Source of the DNA: Paenibacillus sp. NEAU-GSW1
GTDB taxonomy: Bacteria > Bacillota > Bacilli > Paenibacillales > Paenibacillaceae
Length of the DNA: 64,000 nt
Direction: 5' to 3'
Assembly: GCF_009737085.1 (NCBI RefSeq)
Contig: NZ_WOVL01000004.1
Coordinates: 124,001-188,000, forward strand
Shown piece after piece: positions 1-9,342 of the stretch (positions within the stretch are counted from its first letter, which is position 1; each line of letters begins with the position of its first letter). The position numbers and the translations under genes are program-made. The notes beneath the pieces were generated by a model. The model did not search any database and was not told the origin of the DNA. It was given only the letters and a program-made list of their open reading frames with translations.

Positions 1-255
1 CTTATCGCCCTCTTTCACGGCAAGCGTTGCAATCGTGCCGCTTTTGCCCGCAAGCACCGTTGCCCTGGAATTGGCTTCCACCGAGCCAGTGCCGCTGATG
101 GCCACTTTAATGTCACCCTTGATCGCCCTTGACTGCAGGGCAGCTGCCGTTGTCGTCGCCGCCTCTTCAGTCCGGGCGAAAAAGTAGTAATAGGAACCTC
201 CGCCAGCTGCTGCGAGAATAATAATAATGCCGAGCCATACTGTCCATTTTTTCAT
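1..255 (-). CDS. HlyD/MacA-family efflux periplasmic-adaptor-like subunit, N-terminal part (runs off the left edge)
   Basis: Only the first 85 codons are present. The product starts MKKWTVWLGIIIILAAAG, a single membrane anchor of about 18 residues. A short Ala/Thr-rich linker follows, then SRAIKGDIKVAISGTGSVEA and a lipoyl/barrel-sandwich start (VLAGKSGTIATLAVKEGDK), as in membrane-fusion adaptors that work with MacB-type ABC exporters. The start is set by GGAGGG about 11 bases upstream. The partner ABC genes should lie downstream, outside the window. The family call is from the N-terminal pattern only; the substrate cannot be inferred. Confidence 0.75.
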   Translation of the reverse strand, partial: MKKWTVWLGIIIILAAAGGGSYYYFFARTEEAATTTAAALQSRAIKGDIKVAISGTGSVEANSRATVLAGKSGTIATLAVKEGDK

Positions 256-349
256 TGAACGTACTCCACCCTCCATCAATCATGTCTATTGACGAAAATA
301 GCACGCAAAAATGAACATAGCATGAACAAGCCGCACGACGCGGCAAAAC

Positions 350-406
350 AAAAAAAAGAGCTCGCTTCCGCAAGCCCGTTATGGCTAGTCGAAAGCAGCT
401 CTTTCT
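350..406 (-). terminator. Factor-independent terminator after murA
   Basis: On the minus strand an AAAGAGCTGCTTTC arm pairs imperfectly with GAAGCGAGCTCTTT across a loop, and a run of T residues follows. It lies just past the murA stop codon and separates murA from the efflux adaptor gene. Confidence 0.75.
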
Positions 407-419
407 ATTTTGGATAACG

Positions 420-1784
420 TTATGCCCAAGTCGGCTGCACTTTCAGTACGGCCACTTCTTTCTCGCGCTTAAAGCTGCTAACGGTCTCCTGTTCGGAAAT
501 GTTCGCAGCAACTGCAACCGGAGCCTCTGCTTCTACCCGATGCACGATAGCGCCAAGCGAGGACAGCTTGCCGGTAATATTAACGTAACCGCGATCAATA
601 TGATGAATGCCCGTAATTTCCGTCTCGCCGTCTGCGCGAAGCGCCGCGCAAATAAGAGCAGCTCCCGCACGCAAATCTGTGGCGCATACTTTAGCGCCCG
701 TCAGCGGAAAACCTCCGCTAACAAAAGCCGAGCGTCCCTCCACCTTGATTTGCGCGTTCATCTTCTGGAACTGTTCCACATGCATGAAACGGTTCTCAAA
801 AACGGTTTCAGTTACAACTGCCGTTCCTTCCGCCATAAGCAGAAGCGCCATCATTTGCGATTGCATATCAGTCGGAAATCCCGGATGCGGAAGCGTCTTG
901 ACGTCGACCGACTTCAGCTCGCGGCCCGCACGCACGCGAATGCCGTTATCCGATTCCAGAACCTCTACGCCCATTTCCTGAAGCTTGGAAATAACCGGCG
1001 TCAAATGATCGGAAATTGCGCCTTCCACGAATACGTCGCCGCCCGTAATGGCTGCCGCGATCATGAACGTTCCCGCTTCGACGCGGTCAGGAATGACATG
1101 GTGCTTCACGCCGCGCATTTGATCGACGCCCTCGATCCGAATCATGCCGGTGCCGGCGCCGCGCACTTTCGCGCCCATTGCGTTCAAGTAGTTGGCAAGA
1201 TCGACGATTTCCGGCTCCTTCGCCGCATTCTCGATCGTTGTTGTACCTTCCGCGAGCGCGGCTGCCATCATAATGTTCTCCGTCGCTCCGACACTTGCGA
1301 CGTCGAGATAAATTTTAGCGCCTTTCAGGCGGCTTTTCACACTCGCTTCAATGAAGCCTTGACCGATCGTAATTTCCGCGCCCATTGCTTCAAAGCCTTT
1401 CAAATGCTGGTCGATCGGCCTTGTTCCAATCGCGCAACCGCCAGGAAGCGAAATCCGCACCTTGCCGACGCGCGCAAGCAACGGCCCCATGACAAGGAAT
1501 GACGCTCTCATTTTGCGAATGAGCTCGTATGGCGCTTCGAACGAAGCAATAGATGCCGCAGATATGCGCATCGTTTCATTATTGTAGGACATTTTAGCGC
1601 CAAGAGACCCTAACACCTGTTGTATAGTCATCACATCATCGAGGAGGGGGACGTCACAGATGACGCTGTCTCCTTCCGCCGCAAGTAAAGAGGCTGCCAA
1701 TATGGGAAGCACTGCGTTTTTTGCACCGCTGACACGGACCGTTCCCGACAAGCGCTGGCCTCCGCGGACGATAATTTTGGTCAT
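420..1784 (-). CDS. murA: UDP-N-acetylglucosamine 1-carboxyvinyltransferase MurA
   Basis: Transfers enolpyruvate from PEP to UDP-GlcNAc, the first committed step of peptidoglycan synthesis, in the cytoplasm; it is the fosfomycin target. The sequence shows the substrate-binding Lys22-Asn23 in [12 protein letters not shown] and the catalytic-loop Cys117 in [11 protein letters not shown]. At 454 residues it is about 25 longer than usual because of a divergent tail beginning near [12 protein letters not shown]. The start has GGAGGG eight bases upstream. It follows ywzB, as in Bacillus (atp operon, ywzB region, murAA), so this is probably the MurAA-type main copy rather than MurZ. A second murA elsewhere is usual in this group but cannot be seen here. 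Confidence 0.96.
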   Translation of the reverse strand: MTKIIVRGGQRLSGTVRVSGAKNAVLPILAASLLAAEGDSVICDVPLLDDVMTIQQVLGSLGAKMSYNNETMRISAASIASFEAPYELIRKMRASFLVMGPLLARVGKVRISLPGGCAIGTRPIDQHLKGFEAMGAEITIGQGFIEASVKSRLKGAKIYLDVASVGATENIMMAAALAEGTTTIENAAKEPEIVDLANYLNAMGAKVRGAGTGMIRIEGVDQMRGVKHHVIPDRVEAGTFMIAAAITGGDVFVEGAISDHLTPVISKLQEMGVEVLESDNGIRVRAGRELKSVDVKTLPHPGFPTDMQSQMMALLLMAEGTAVVTETVFENRFMHVEQFQKMNAQIKVEGRSAFVSGGFPLTGAKVCATDLRAGAALICAALRADGETEITGIHHIDRGYVNITGKLSSLGAIVHRVEAEAPVAVAANISEQETVSSFKREKEVAVLKVQPTWA

Positions 1785-1841
1785 CTTATAGTTCCCTCCG
1801 CGAACTGATTTTCGTTACGTAAGTTATTTCATCTAACCTTC

Positions 1842-1871
1842 ATCTTAGCATTAATTTACACAAATCGACAA
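1842..1871 (-). promoter_or_regulatory. Candidate sigma-A promoter for murA
   Basis: On the minus strand TTGTCG and TAAGAT are separated by 18 bases, and transcription would start about 50 bases before the murA ATG. Both hexamers match the consensus closely. This is inference from sequence alone. Confidence 0.5.
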
Positions 1872-1884
1872 GCGATAAATTTGT

Positions 1885-2167
1885 TCCAATTATTGTCCAA
1901 AAACCGCATCGAATCGCGTCATTTCAAACGCCCTAATTCTGTCGAACTGCGTCTAAAGACGGCGTTTTCAATGAATGGAATTCGGCTTTTATGCCTAATT
2001 GGACAAAGAAATGCTATATACCTCTTTCGCTTGTGTCGAATATTGGTGTTTTTAAACCCGGTATATGGCTGCTTATCGGCCATTTAACGCCAATTTATAA
2101 CTATTCGCAGCTCATTTCCGTTTTCGTACCGTCATCTAATACCCATTGTTGACTGTTTTTGCGTTTG
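1885..2167. other. Non-coding gap between ywzB and murA
   Basis: About 280 bases, AT-richer than the neighbouring genes. Short open frames exist on the plus strand but have no ribosome binding site or recognisable product. I see no RNA gene or palindromic repeat unit here. Confidence 0.5.
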
Positions 2168-2431
2168 TTATTCGACAAAGCTTCTAAGCATAACGGACCA
2201 AGACCAGTAGTCGAGAATAAATTTCGCAAACCAGTGTCCGAGCACGACAGCTATAACAACTTGAAGCATTTTCGCCTTTGTGTTGCGCGGAAATTTGAAA
2301 AAAGTGTCCATTTTTACTTCTTGCAGCAAAAACCATACAAACACAATGCTGACTAGCGTCACCACAATGGAAAACAATCCGGTTACGCCGGTCGTCATGG
2401 CAATATCATTTGCCCATTGATCCGTGTTCAT
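2168..2431 (-). CDS. ywzB: DUF1146 family small membrane protein (YwzB-like)
   Basis: An 87-residue protein with two predicted membrane helices around GLFSIVVTLVSIVFVWFLL and MLQVVIAVVLGHWFAKFILD. It has the family pattern of a cytoplasmic loop (MDTFFKFPRNTKAK) between them. Function is unknown; in Bacillus relatives this gene lies between the ATP synthase operon and murA, as here. I chose the internal ATG (MNTDQWAND) because AAGGAG is 14 bases upstream of it. The alternative GTG five codons earlier overlaps that ribosome binding site and cannot use it. The ribosome binding site belongs to a repeated leader element. Confidence 0.8.
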   Translation of the reverse strand: MNTDQWANDIAMTTGVTGLFSIVVTLVSIVFVWFLLQEVKMDTFFKFPRNTKAKMLQVVIAVVLGHWFAKFILDYWSWSVMLRSFVE

Positions 2432-2448
2432 TGCTCTCAAAATCACTC

Positions 2449-2483
2449 CTTACATCAGGACTTTGATCGAGCTCAAAGTCACT
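2449..2483 (-). promoter_or_regulatory. Hairpin/Shine-Dalgarno leader element, copy 1 (before ywzB)
   Basis: In the sense direction GACTTTGAGCTCGATCAAAG forms a hairpin (ACTTTGA pairs with TCAAAGT). TCCTGATGTAAGGA follows directly, and its AGGA is the ywzB ribosome binding site. TCCT can also pair with AGGA and hide it. The same arrangement occurs before nuoI and oppB. Confidence 0.7.
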
Positions 2484-2494
2484 CTTATTTGACG

Positions 2495-5377
2495 CTACTT
2501 ATATAATCGGTAAAGGAGCGTCGTAAATTCAGCCCGGCTTGCTTTCGCCTCCGGCTCAAAACGATTGCCTTCCTTGCCCGATATGACGCTATTCAGCTTC
2601 ATTGCGCTTAAAACCGGAGCCGCCCAATGCGTCTTCGGCACGTCGGCGAAAGGTGGGTAGATCGGCAGCATCGCGTTTATTTTTTCCGCGCGGGCTATCA
2701 TCGTTGCCATCTCGGCTCTCGTTATGGGCTGATTGGGCTTGAAATCGCCGTCCGGGAATCCTTTTACCCATCCTAACTGAGACGCTTTTCTCACCGCACT
2801 GTAAGCCCAATGCTTGGAATTCATATCATCGTAGCTAACCGGCACAGCAGTTGAGCCGCCCCCGCCAGGCTTGTAAGCCTTGACCGTCATGGCTACCGCT
2901 TCAGCCCGCGTAATCGAACGATCAGGTTCGAACATAAAATTGCCGGTTCCGGTCGCAATGCCGCTCTTGTTCATCGCCACAATCGCATCCCTGGCCCAAT
3001 GGCCGCTTATATCGCGAAAGCCGGCTATCAGCTCGTCGATATCAATTCGAAAACGATAATATTGCTTATCGAACGGCTCATTCGAAGTCAGCTTCACATA
3101 ATACGCGCCAGCTTGCAATCGTTTGTCGCTCATGAACAACGATTTCGAGCCACCGCTCGATTGGCTGAACAGCCGTTTTTGCTTTTTATCGTAGACTTCC
3201 ATCCGCATCACTTTTCCATCAGGAATGTCTTCAAGCCGGAAATCCAGAACGCTTTCTTTAGCAAGCCTCACTTGAAACCAGTCGGCATCTCCCGCTTTGC
3301 CCATTACACCGACATATTGCGTACCCGAGCTTACCCGAAGCGCTTCATAGTATTTATCGTTAGGCTCATTCGGATCTTCATACTTTGGCGTATACGTCAA
3401 CTTGAGCGTATATGTTCCGACTGTCGGACTGGCTTCAGATGAGATGGCATTATGAACTCGAAAATAGTACTTGCCCGGCGTAATGGTCAGCACCGGCGAT
3501 TGCTCGCTTTCGCCCTCCTGATGGTCGTCATAGTCAACCAGCGACTGGCCGGCTTTTTGAACGGCGAGACCCGGGTCGATCCGCGCTGTGTTGGTGCTTA
3601 GCCTCATGCTGAGCGTCCCGCTATGGGTGAAGTTGATAACGAACCAATCGCGATCGGCCGTCTGATGGAAGCTGCCGTTAATCGTCTGGCTTCGCGGCTG
3701 CAGCGTAAACGCTTCGTACGACTTGTCGTTCGATTCATACGAATCCTTTCCCATTTGAAAGGAAGCCGTCATCAAATACGGCACTTTGGCGCTTATATTC
3801 GAATTGATCGGCTCCAGCCGAATATACTGCCAGCCTTTTTTAACTTTGATCTCAAAGTTTTTGCTTCCGAGCTTCGTATCCTCCGACTTTTGCAGCCTGC
3901 TCTCCCTGTAATGCGACAGCCGGACCGGAGGCGCCGTTTTTCCTTGGGAAAGGATCGCTTCATAACGGATCGTCAGCGTTCCGTCATAAGGAACGTTAAC
4001 CCTATACCAATCACGGTCTCCGCCTGTCGCAAGCGCTGCGGGAATTTGCTTGGACAGCGGCAAAACCGCCGCTTGCCCGTAGCTGTTATTCGGCTCAAAG
4101 CGGTCGCTGTCAAGCGCTGCGGCAACCGCTTTGTGAATTTGCAGCAGACCGTATCCGCTCTGTTCATCAAATCCCCGCGAACCGATGTCTCTAGCCGTTT
4201 GACGCAGCAGCTCGCGAACCTGATAAGGCTTTATTTGCGGATAACGAGCCCAGATGAGCGCTGCGGCTGCAGCTGCCTGCGGCGCCGCCATCGATGTGCC
4301 TTCTTCGTTTTTGTAACGCCCGCCGATTGCTGTTGTATAGACGTTCCAAGGCGCAACAAGATCGAGCTCCGAGCCGGGATTCGATCGCGTGTCGGGCGTA
4401 TTGTCCTTTCTGGCGCCGCCCACGGCAAGCACCGTCGGGTAGGCAGCGGGATATTTAACCTCGGCTTTGCTGCCCATGCTCTGGCCGTCATTGCCGGCTG
4501 CCGCGACGAGAAGCGAGCCCTTGCTTTCCGCGTATTCTACAATGTCGAGCATGTAAGGCGAATAACGATGCAGGCCGACCGACAGCACAATGATTTTCGC
4601 TTTTTTCCGGACCGCGTACAAAATCGCCTCGCCAAGCTCCTGCTCCGTGCCGTCGCCTCGATAGTCCAATGCTTTGATCGGCATCAGCTTCGCTTTCCAC
4701 AGAATGCCCGATCCGCCCTTCCCGTTATTGCCCGATGCGGCAATGACGCCGGCGACGCTTGTGCCGTGTCCGTTGTCGTCGTCGGGCGCCTGGTTAGGCT
4801 GAACGAGATTGACGCCGGGAACGAGATTGTCTTTAAGATCGGGATGGTCGAGATCGACGCCCGTATCAATGACGGCGATCGTCAGATCGGTCTGCTCGCG
4901 AACGCTCTTCCATGCTTCGATCGCGCCGATCTGTTTCAGATGGAGCTGCTTTGCCAGCTCCGGGTCGTTCGCTTCGCCAGGCGCACGCGCGCTTTGCGAA
5001 GCGAGCGGCTGCGCCGCCGCGCCAGCCGCCGCACCGCTTGCGTTCGGCGCGGCAGCCAAGACGTGCACCGTTTGATTCGGGTGCACGTATTCCACGCCCG
5101 GCGTGCTCCTCAACAGGAGCAGCCATGGCGTGATGTCCGCGCCCGGGTCGGCGGGCGCGACAAGGTCTACCGCCGCCTCGGCCTGGCGGCGGAGCACGAT
5201 CGTCCCGGGCAGCGCATGAGCGTGCCCGGGGCTGCGCCATTTGAGGAGCCAGCTTTGCGGCTCCTCTTGAGCGGCGTCGGCGGCATGCGGTATGCTCGCC
5301 GCCGCGCCGCCGACGATCGCCGCCAGCAGAACGATGGCGGCTAATTTTTTATATAAATGCAAGAGCGAACGACTCAT
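2495..5377 (-). CDS. Secreted subtilisin-family (S8) serine protease with PPC domains and three SLH domains
   Basis: Exported protease of 960 residues. An N-terminal signal sequence (KKLAAIVLLAAIVGG) is followed by a propeptide-like region. The S8 domain, numbered from the upstream ATG, has Asp178 (VIDTGVDLDHPDL), His211 (NGHGTSVAGVIA), oxyanion Asn303 and Ser369 (GTSMAAPQ). Three pre-peptidase C-terminal-type domains follow, each opening with an EPNN, ESND or EPND motif and containing DRDW or DADW. Three SLH domains end the protein (HWARDAIVAM, HWAYSAVRKA, HWAAPVLSAM, each with an ITRAE-like motif), which would bind pyruvylated wall polymer. I prefer the ATG seven codons inside the longest frame because GAGG lies nine bases before it; the frame opens at 5398. 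Confidence 0.92.
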   Translation of the reverse strand: MSRSLLHLYKKLAAIVLLAAIVGGAAASIPHAADAAQEEPQSWLLKWRSPGHAHALPGTIVLRRQAEAAVDLVAPADPGADITPWLLLLRSTPGVEYVHPNQTVHVLAAAPNASGAAAGAAAQPLASQSARAPGEANDPELAKQLHLKQIGAIEAWKSVREQTDLTIAVIDTGVDLDHPDLKDNLVPGVNLVQPNQAPDDDNGHGTSVAGVIAASGNNGKGGSGILWKAKLMPIKALDYRGDGTEQELGEAILYAVRKKAKIIVLSVGLHRYSPYMLDIVEYAESKGSLLVAAAGNDGQSMGSKAEVKYPAAYPTVLAVGGARKDNTPDTRSNPGSELDLVAPWNVYTTAIGGRYKNEEGTSMAAPQAAAAAALIWARYPQIKPYQVRELLRQTARDIGSRGFDEQSGYGLLQIHKAVAAALDSDRFEPNNSYGQAAVLPLSKQIPAALATGGDRDWYRVNVPYDGTLTIRYEAILSQGKTAPPVRLSHYRESRLQKSEDTKLGSKNFEIKVKKGWQYIRLEPINSNISAKVPYLMTASFQMGKDSYESNDKSYEAFTLQPRSQTINGSFHQTADRDWFVINFTHSGTLSMRLSTNTARIDPGLAVQKAGQSLVDYDDHQEGESEQSPVLTITPGKYYFRVHNAISSEASPTVGTYTLKLTYTPKYEDPNEPNDKYYEALRVSSGTQYVGVMGKAGDADWFQVRLAKESVLDFRLEDIPDGKVMRMEVYDKKQKRLFSQSSGGSKSLFMSDKRLQAGAYYVKLTSNEPFDKQYYRFRIDIDELIAGFRDISGHWARDAIVAMNKSGIATGTGNFMFEPDRSITRAEAVAMTVKAYKPGGGGSTAVPVSYDDMNSKHWAYSAVRKASQLGWVKGFPDGDFKPNQPITRAEMATMIARAEKINAMLPIYPPFADVPKTHWAAPVLSAMKLNSVISGKEGNRFEPEAKASRAEFTTLLYRLYK

Positions 5378-5644
5378 TCCATTGCGCCTCGATGTCATAA
5401 TAGTAGGTGGAGCTCAATGGAAGCCGTCATCGTTCGCCCAATTTCGCGTTACTTAGACCTAACGAACAAAAAGGAATGCTTCCATCCTTTATAAAAGTTC
5501 GCTTTGCATGACGCAATTTCCTTTCATTTTACAAATACAGGGCAAAAGACCTATTCTATTGTTCCATTTGCCATTATCTCTATCCATCCCGGCTACCCCC
5601 TCATTTACATTCACTCCATTTCCCTCCTGCTGCTTTCCCGTATG

Positions 5645-5890
5645 GCGCTGGACAGCCAGCCGCAGTTGCGAGGCTTTTATGCACCGTAACGGCCTTTGGG
5701 GCCGTTACAACGCTGCTACCCCCATCTTACGGCTTCCCTAAAGGCCTCAAAGGCCCTTAGGAGCTCAAATTCGGCGCTGGACGCCGCAGTTGCGAGGCTT
5801 TTATGCACCGTAACGGCCTTCGGGGCCGTTACAACGCTGCTTCCCCCATCTTACGGCTTCCCTAAAGCCCTCGAAGGCCTTTAGAAGCTC
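5645..5890. repeat. Tandem palindromic intergenic repeat, two units (period about 129 bp)
   Basis: Two near-identical units start GCGCTGGAC and continue with CGCAGTTGCGAGGCTTTTA. Each contains the perfect stem GTAACGGCC...GGCCGTTAC, and then CTTACGGCTTCCCTAAAG. They fill most of the gap between the protease promoter region and the end of the nuo operon. The plus-strand open frames here are by-products of the repeat. The first 140 bases of the gap, next to the protease gene, hold no visible gene. Confidence 0.85.
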
Positions 5891-6074
5891 ATAATCGAGT
5901 TTAGCGCCATCCCCATAGAAGGTATATATTCATTCCCTCCAAATATTTTCCTATATTTTATTTGAACAATTCGCCGCCTCTATTGTGCAAAATAGCGCTT
6001 AGCCCGCTGAATCTGCACCTAAGCGCTTACAATGCATGCAAAAGTTGTCTCCTTCCTGTTGGCGCGAAGCTAAC

Positions 6075-6118
6075 GAAAAAAAAGCAGGGCCGGCAGCTTT
6101 CGCCGCACAGCCCTGCTC
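6075..6118 (-). terminator. Terminator of the nuo operon
   Basis: On the minus strand AGCAGGGC and GCCCTGCT form a stem with an inner GGC/GCC pair and a GAAA loop. Eight T residues follow. It lies shortly after the nuoN stop codon. Confidence 0.88.
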
Positions 6119-6143
6119 CCCACTTTCCGCTCAACCAACTTCA

Positions 6144-7703
6144 TTAGCGCACAAACAAGTCTCCTTGAATCGTAAAGACCGCTTGAATCCAATCGAGCAG
6201 CGGTCCCGGCGCAACGCCGAGCGCTGCCGTCGCGGCAGCGCATATCCAAATGACTGCACCCGCAGTCGCCGGCACTGCGATCTCGCCTTCATCCTCATTG
6301 CTTGAGCGCATGAACATTTGCCGAACGATCGCAAAGTAGAAGTAATATGAGATTAGACTGCTCACAACCATAATCGCGACCAGCCAGTAAGCTTTAGCGT
6401 TGGCTGCGCCCAGCAGTATAAACAGCTTGCCGAAAAACCCGCCGCTAATCGGCAGCCCGGCGAGCGACAAAACGAAAATGACCATCGCCGCCGCCGTCCA
6501 AGGCGCGCGGTAATACAAACCCGAGAAGCCTCTCAGCTCCTCGTGGCCGGGCGATTGGCTGATAACCGTCAACACCGCAAACGCGCCAATCGTCATAAAC
6601 AGATAAGCGATCAAATAAAAAATAAATTCCGATACGTTGTTGCTGTGAACGATCGTAAAATTCAACCCGATCGGCACGAGCAGGTAACCGCCATTCGCTG
6701 CGCCCGACAACGCCAGCAGCCGTTTCATCTGACGTTGCCGCAGCGCAGCCGCAGTGCCGACGAGCATTGCCGCCGCTGCAGCTATGAGCAGCGCCAAATA
6801 AACATCGTCGCCAATCGGCTTCCCTCCGTTGCTGCCGCCGCCGGTTATAAAGAAGGCGCTGTTGTACAATATCCGCAGCACCGCAGCAAGCGCCGCCCCT
6901 TTCGAGACGACCGCGAGAAAAGCAGATATCGGCGTCGGAGCGCCTTGATATACGTCGGGCGCCCATGCGTGAAACGGAGCCGCGGCGATTTTTACCGCGA
7001 ATCCGGCAATTAGGAAGAAGAACCCGACATATACGAGCGCGGGATAATTGTTCAGCGCCTCCGGCAGCGCTATGCGGAAAGCTGACAGCTCTACCGATCC
7101 GGTCAACCCGTACAAGTAGGACATCCCGAACAAAATGAACGCTGAGGATATGCCTCCGATTACGACATACTTGAAAGCCGCCTCCGCCGATGCCGTCGAC
7201 CTTTTGCGCAAAGCGACAAGCACATAGCTCGTAATGCTAAGAAGCTCCAAACCAATATAAAGCGTTACTAGATTGCCGGACGACGCCATAATCATTGCGC
7301 CCATAGCGGCCGGCAGCAGCAGGTAGAACAGCTCCGCGCGATCAACGATCGCGTCATCCCGCTTCACCGAGCCGATCGCCATTAGAGCGATAAGAGCAGT
7401 ACCAGCCAGAAAGACCAGCTTTAGCAAGCCGCCGAAATCATCGACAACATAGCTCGCCCCAAGCAGGCTGAACGGCTGCCCTCCCTCTCTGACGCTCCCA
7501 TCCAGCATAACGATAACGGTAAGCGTCGCCGATATCGCAAGTCCTGCGATCGACAGCCAGCCGATAGTCAGCCTTGACACGCGCTTAGGAAGCAGCAGGT
7601 CGGCGACGACCAGCAGCAAGAATACGATACCCAAGCTAAGCTCGGGAGCCATGACGAAAATATCCGACGTCGTTAAAGGCAGAAACGAAGATTCTTCAGT
7701 CAT
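6144..7703 (-). CDS. nuoN: NADH-quinone oxidoreductase subunit N
   Basis: Antiporter-like proton-pumping subunit of respiratory complex I in the membrane; 519 residues with about 14 predicted helices. It has the conserved core PFHAWAPDVYQGAPTPISAFLAVVSKGAA, including a lysine in the discontinuous helix, and matches family length. It is the last gene of the nuo operon. Its GGGAGGG ribosome binding site is inside the last codons of nuoM, so translation is probably coupled. NuoL, NuoM and NuoN are homologous; the terminal operon position and sequence support N. Confidence 0.94.
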   Translation of the reverse strand: MTEESSFLPLTTSDIFVMAPELSLGIVFLLLVVADLLLPKRVSRLTIGWLSIAGLAISATLTVIVMLDGSVREGGQPFSLLGASYVVDDFGGLLKLVFLAGTALIALMAIGSVKRDDAIVDRAELFYLLLPAAMGAMIMASSGNLVTLYIGLELLSITSYVLVALRKRSTASAEAAFKYVVIGGISSAFILFGMSYLYGLTGSVELSAFRIALPEALNNYPALVYVGFFFLIAGFAVKIAAAPFHAWAPDVYQGAPTPISAFLAVVSKGAALAAVLRILYNSAFFITGGGSNGGKPIGDDVYLALLIAAAAAMLVGTAAALRQRQMKRLLALSGAANGGYLLVPIGLNFTIVHSNNVSEFIFYLIAYLFMTIGAFAVLTVISQSPGHEELRGFSGLYYRAPWTAAAMVIFVLSLAGLPISGGFFGKLFILLGAANAKAYWLVAIMVVSSLISYYFYFAIVRQMFMRSSNEDEGEIAVPATAGAVIWICAAATAALGVAPGPLLDWIQAVFTIQGDLFVR

Positions 7704-7707
7704 TGGC

Positions 7708-9342
7708 TCACCCTCCCGACCTAGCTGAAAATAATGGTTGAAACAGCGTATTTACGCTGTATTGAAGCGTATCTGTCAAGAGCGACGGGAAACAGCCGAG
7801 CAGTACGATAAAGGCTAGCAGCACGATCATCGGAAACGCTTCGACCAGCCGCGCATCCTTCGCCGCCGCATATTTCTCGTCCATTGGCCCGAATGTTGTT
7901 TTCAATACCGCACGCAGCACGTAGACGGCAGTCAGAATGACGCCCAGCACCGCGAAGCCTGCTATCCACGGCTGCGTATCGAACAGGCCGAGCAGCGTCA
8001 GCAGCTCTCCGACAAAACCGGAAAGTCCGGGCAAGCCGAGCGACGCGAGGCCCGCAGCAAGCAGCATCCCGCTCGTAAAAGGCAGCGACCTGGACAACCC
8101 GCCCAGCTCTGGAAGCTCCGTCGTTTTCGTTCTTTCATAAAGGCTGCCGACGATCAGGAACAACAGCGCGGATATAAGGCCATGCGATACGAGCTGGAAT
8201 ACCGCTCCTTGCAGCCCCGCCGCGTTAAAAGCAGCTAGCCCCAGCAGCACGATCCCCATATGGCTGATCGAGGAATAGGCAAGCACCAGCCTAAGGTCGG
8301 TTTGGCGGAACGCGATTAGCGCTCCGTACAGCAGATTGATCAAGCCGAGCACAGCGAGCACAACCGACCATTCCTTGGCCTGCTCCGGGAATAAGTAAAT
8401 GCCGAATCGAATCATGCCATAGGCGCCCATTTTGAGCAAAATGCCGGAGTGAATCATAACGACGGCAGGCGGCGCCTCCGTGTGCACCTTAAGCATCCAC
8501 GTATGGAACGGGAAGATCGGCAGCTTAATGCCGAAGCCGACCAGCAGCATAATGAACAGCGTCCAATGCATCGCATCCGTCATATGAAACGGATTGACGC
8601 CCCCGATTGACTCAGGCAACAGATTGACCCACGCCGACGCATCCGCCATATTGCGGGCTATATCGGTATAGCTGCCGCTGTAAATGAACTGTACGACATC
8701 GTCGACCTGCTCGATCCGGAAGCCGGCCGTATTTACAAGAATAAGGAAGGCGATCAGCAAAACTGCCGAACCAAGCCCGTTGTACAGCAGGAATTGATTG
8801 GCCGCACGCTCGCGGTTATAAAAGCCCCATATGCCGATAAGGAAATACATCGCAATAATCGTAATTTCGAAACTAATAAAAAACAGAAATAAGTCCCTCG
8901 CCAGAAACACGCCGAGCATTCCCGCTTCAAGCAACAGAAACCAGGCAAAAAAAGCTTTCCATCTCTTCTTCACATGAATCGAAGCAAAGGCCGCCATCGC
9001 CGTCACCAGCGCTGTCAGAATAACGAGCGGCAACGACAGACCGTCCAGTCCAACCGCATACTGAATCGTGAATTTGTATTCCGATACAGCCGCTTGCTGC
9101 GTCTCCTTATTGAGCGGCACATCCACCCAGACAGCTTGCTCTTCATAATTGCTGCCGCCCTGATGATTGTCGTAATCCACATAGAGCCAGCCGGAGAGAA
9201 CGAGAGGCACTAGCGTAGCAATTACAGCAACCGCATGCAGCAAGCGATTGCGCTTGCTCGGCAGCAGGAGCACTGCCAGCAGCCCTGCGAGCGGGGACAG
9301 CAATAACACGGTAAGTATCGGCCAATCGGAGAGGTTCATCAT
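7708..9342 (-). CDS. nuoM: NADH-quinone oxidoreductase subunit M
   Basis: Second antiporter-like membrane subunit of complex I, 544 residues. The conserved segment KLPIFPFHTWMLKVHTEAPP carries the family lysine and histidine, and GLPGLSGFVGELLTLLG near the C-terminus is typical of NuoM. The start is the ATG that overlaps the nuoL stop as ATGA, with AAGGAGG eight bases upstream; the TTG two codons earlier is worse placed. Between nuoL and nuoN, as in canonical nuo operons. Confidence 0.95.
   Translation of the reverse strand: MMNLSDWPILTVLLLSPLAGLLAVLLLPSKRNRLLHAVAVIATLVPLVLSGWLYVDYDNHQGGSNYEEQAVWVDVPLNKETQQAAVSEYKFTIQYAVGLDGLSLPLVILTALVTAMAAFASIHVKKRWKAFFAWFLLLEAGMLGVFLARDLFLFFISFEITIIAMYFLIGIWGFYNRERAANQFLLYNGLGSAVLLIAFLILVNTAGFRIEQVDDVVQFIYSGSYTDIARNMADASAWVNLLPESIGGVNPFHMTDAMHWTLFIMLLVGFGIKLPIFPFHTWMLKVHTEAPPAVVMIHSGILLKMGAYGMIRFGIYLFPEQAKEWSVVLAVLGLINLLYGALIAFRQTDLRLVLAYSSISHMGIVLLGLAAFNAAGLQGAVFQLVSHGLISALLFLIVGSLYERTKTTELPELGGLSRSLPFTSGMLLAAGLASLGLPGLSGFVGELLTLLGLFDTQPWIAGFAVLGVILTAVYVLRAVLKTTFGPMDEKYAAAKDARLVEAFPMIVLLAFIVLLGCFPSLLTDTLQYSVNTLFQPLFSARSGG

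Noticed and set aside
381..1502. A 373-codon plus-strand open frame opposite murA
   Set aside because: Antisense by-product of murA; no recognisable domain and it begins inside the murA terminator region.
3623..5344. A 573-codon plus-strand open frame antisense to the subtilase
   Set aside because: It is the mirror of a clear protease gene in high-GC sequence, is rich in Arg, Val and Leu without domains, and has no ribosome binding site.
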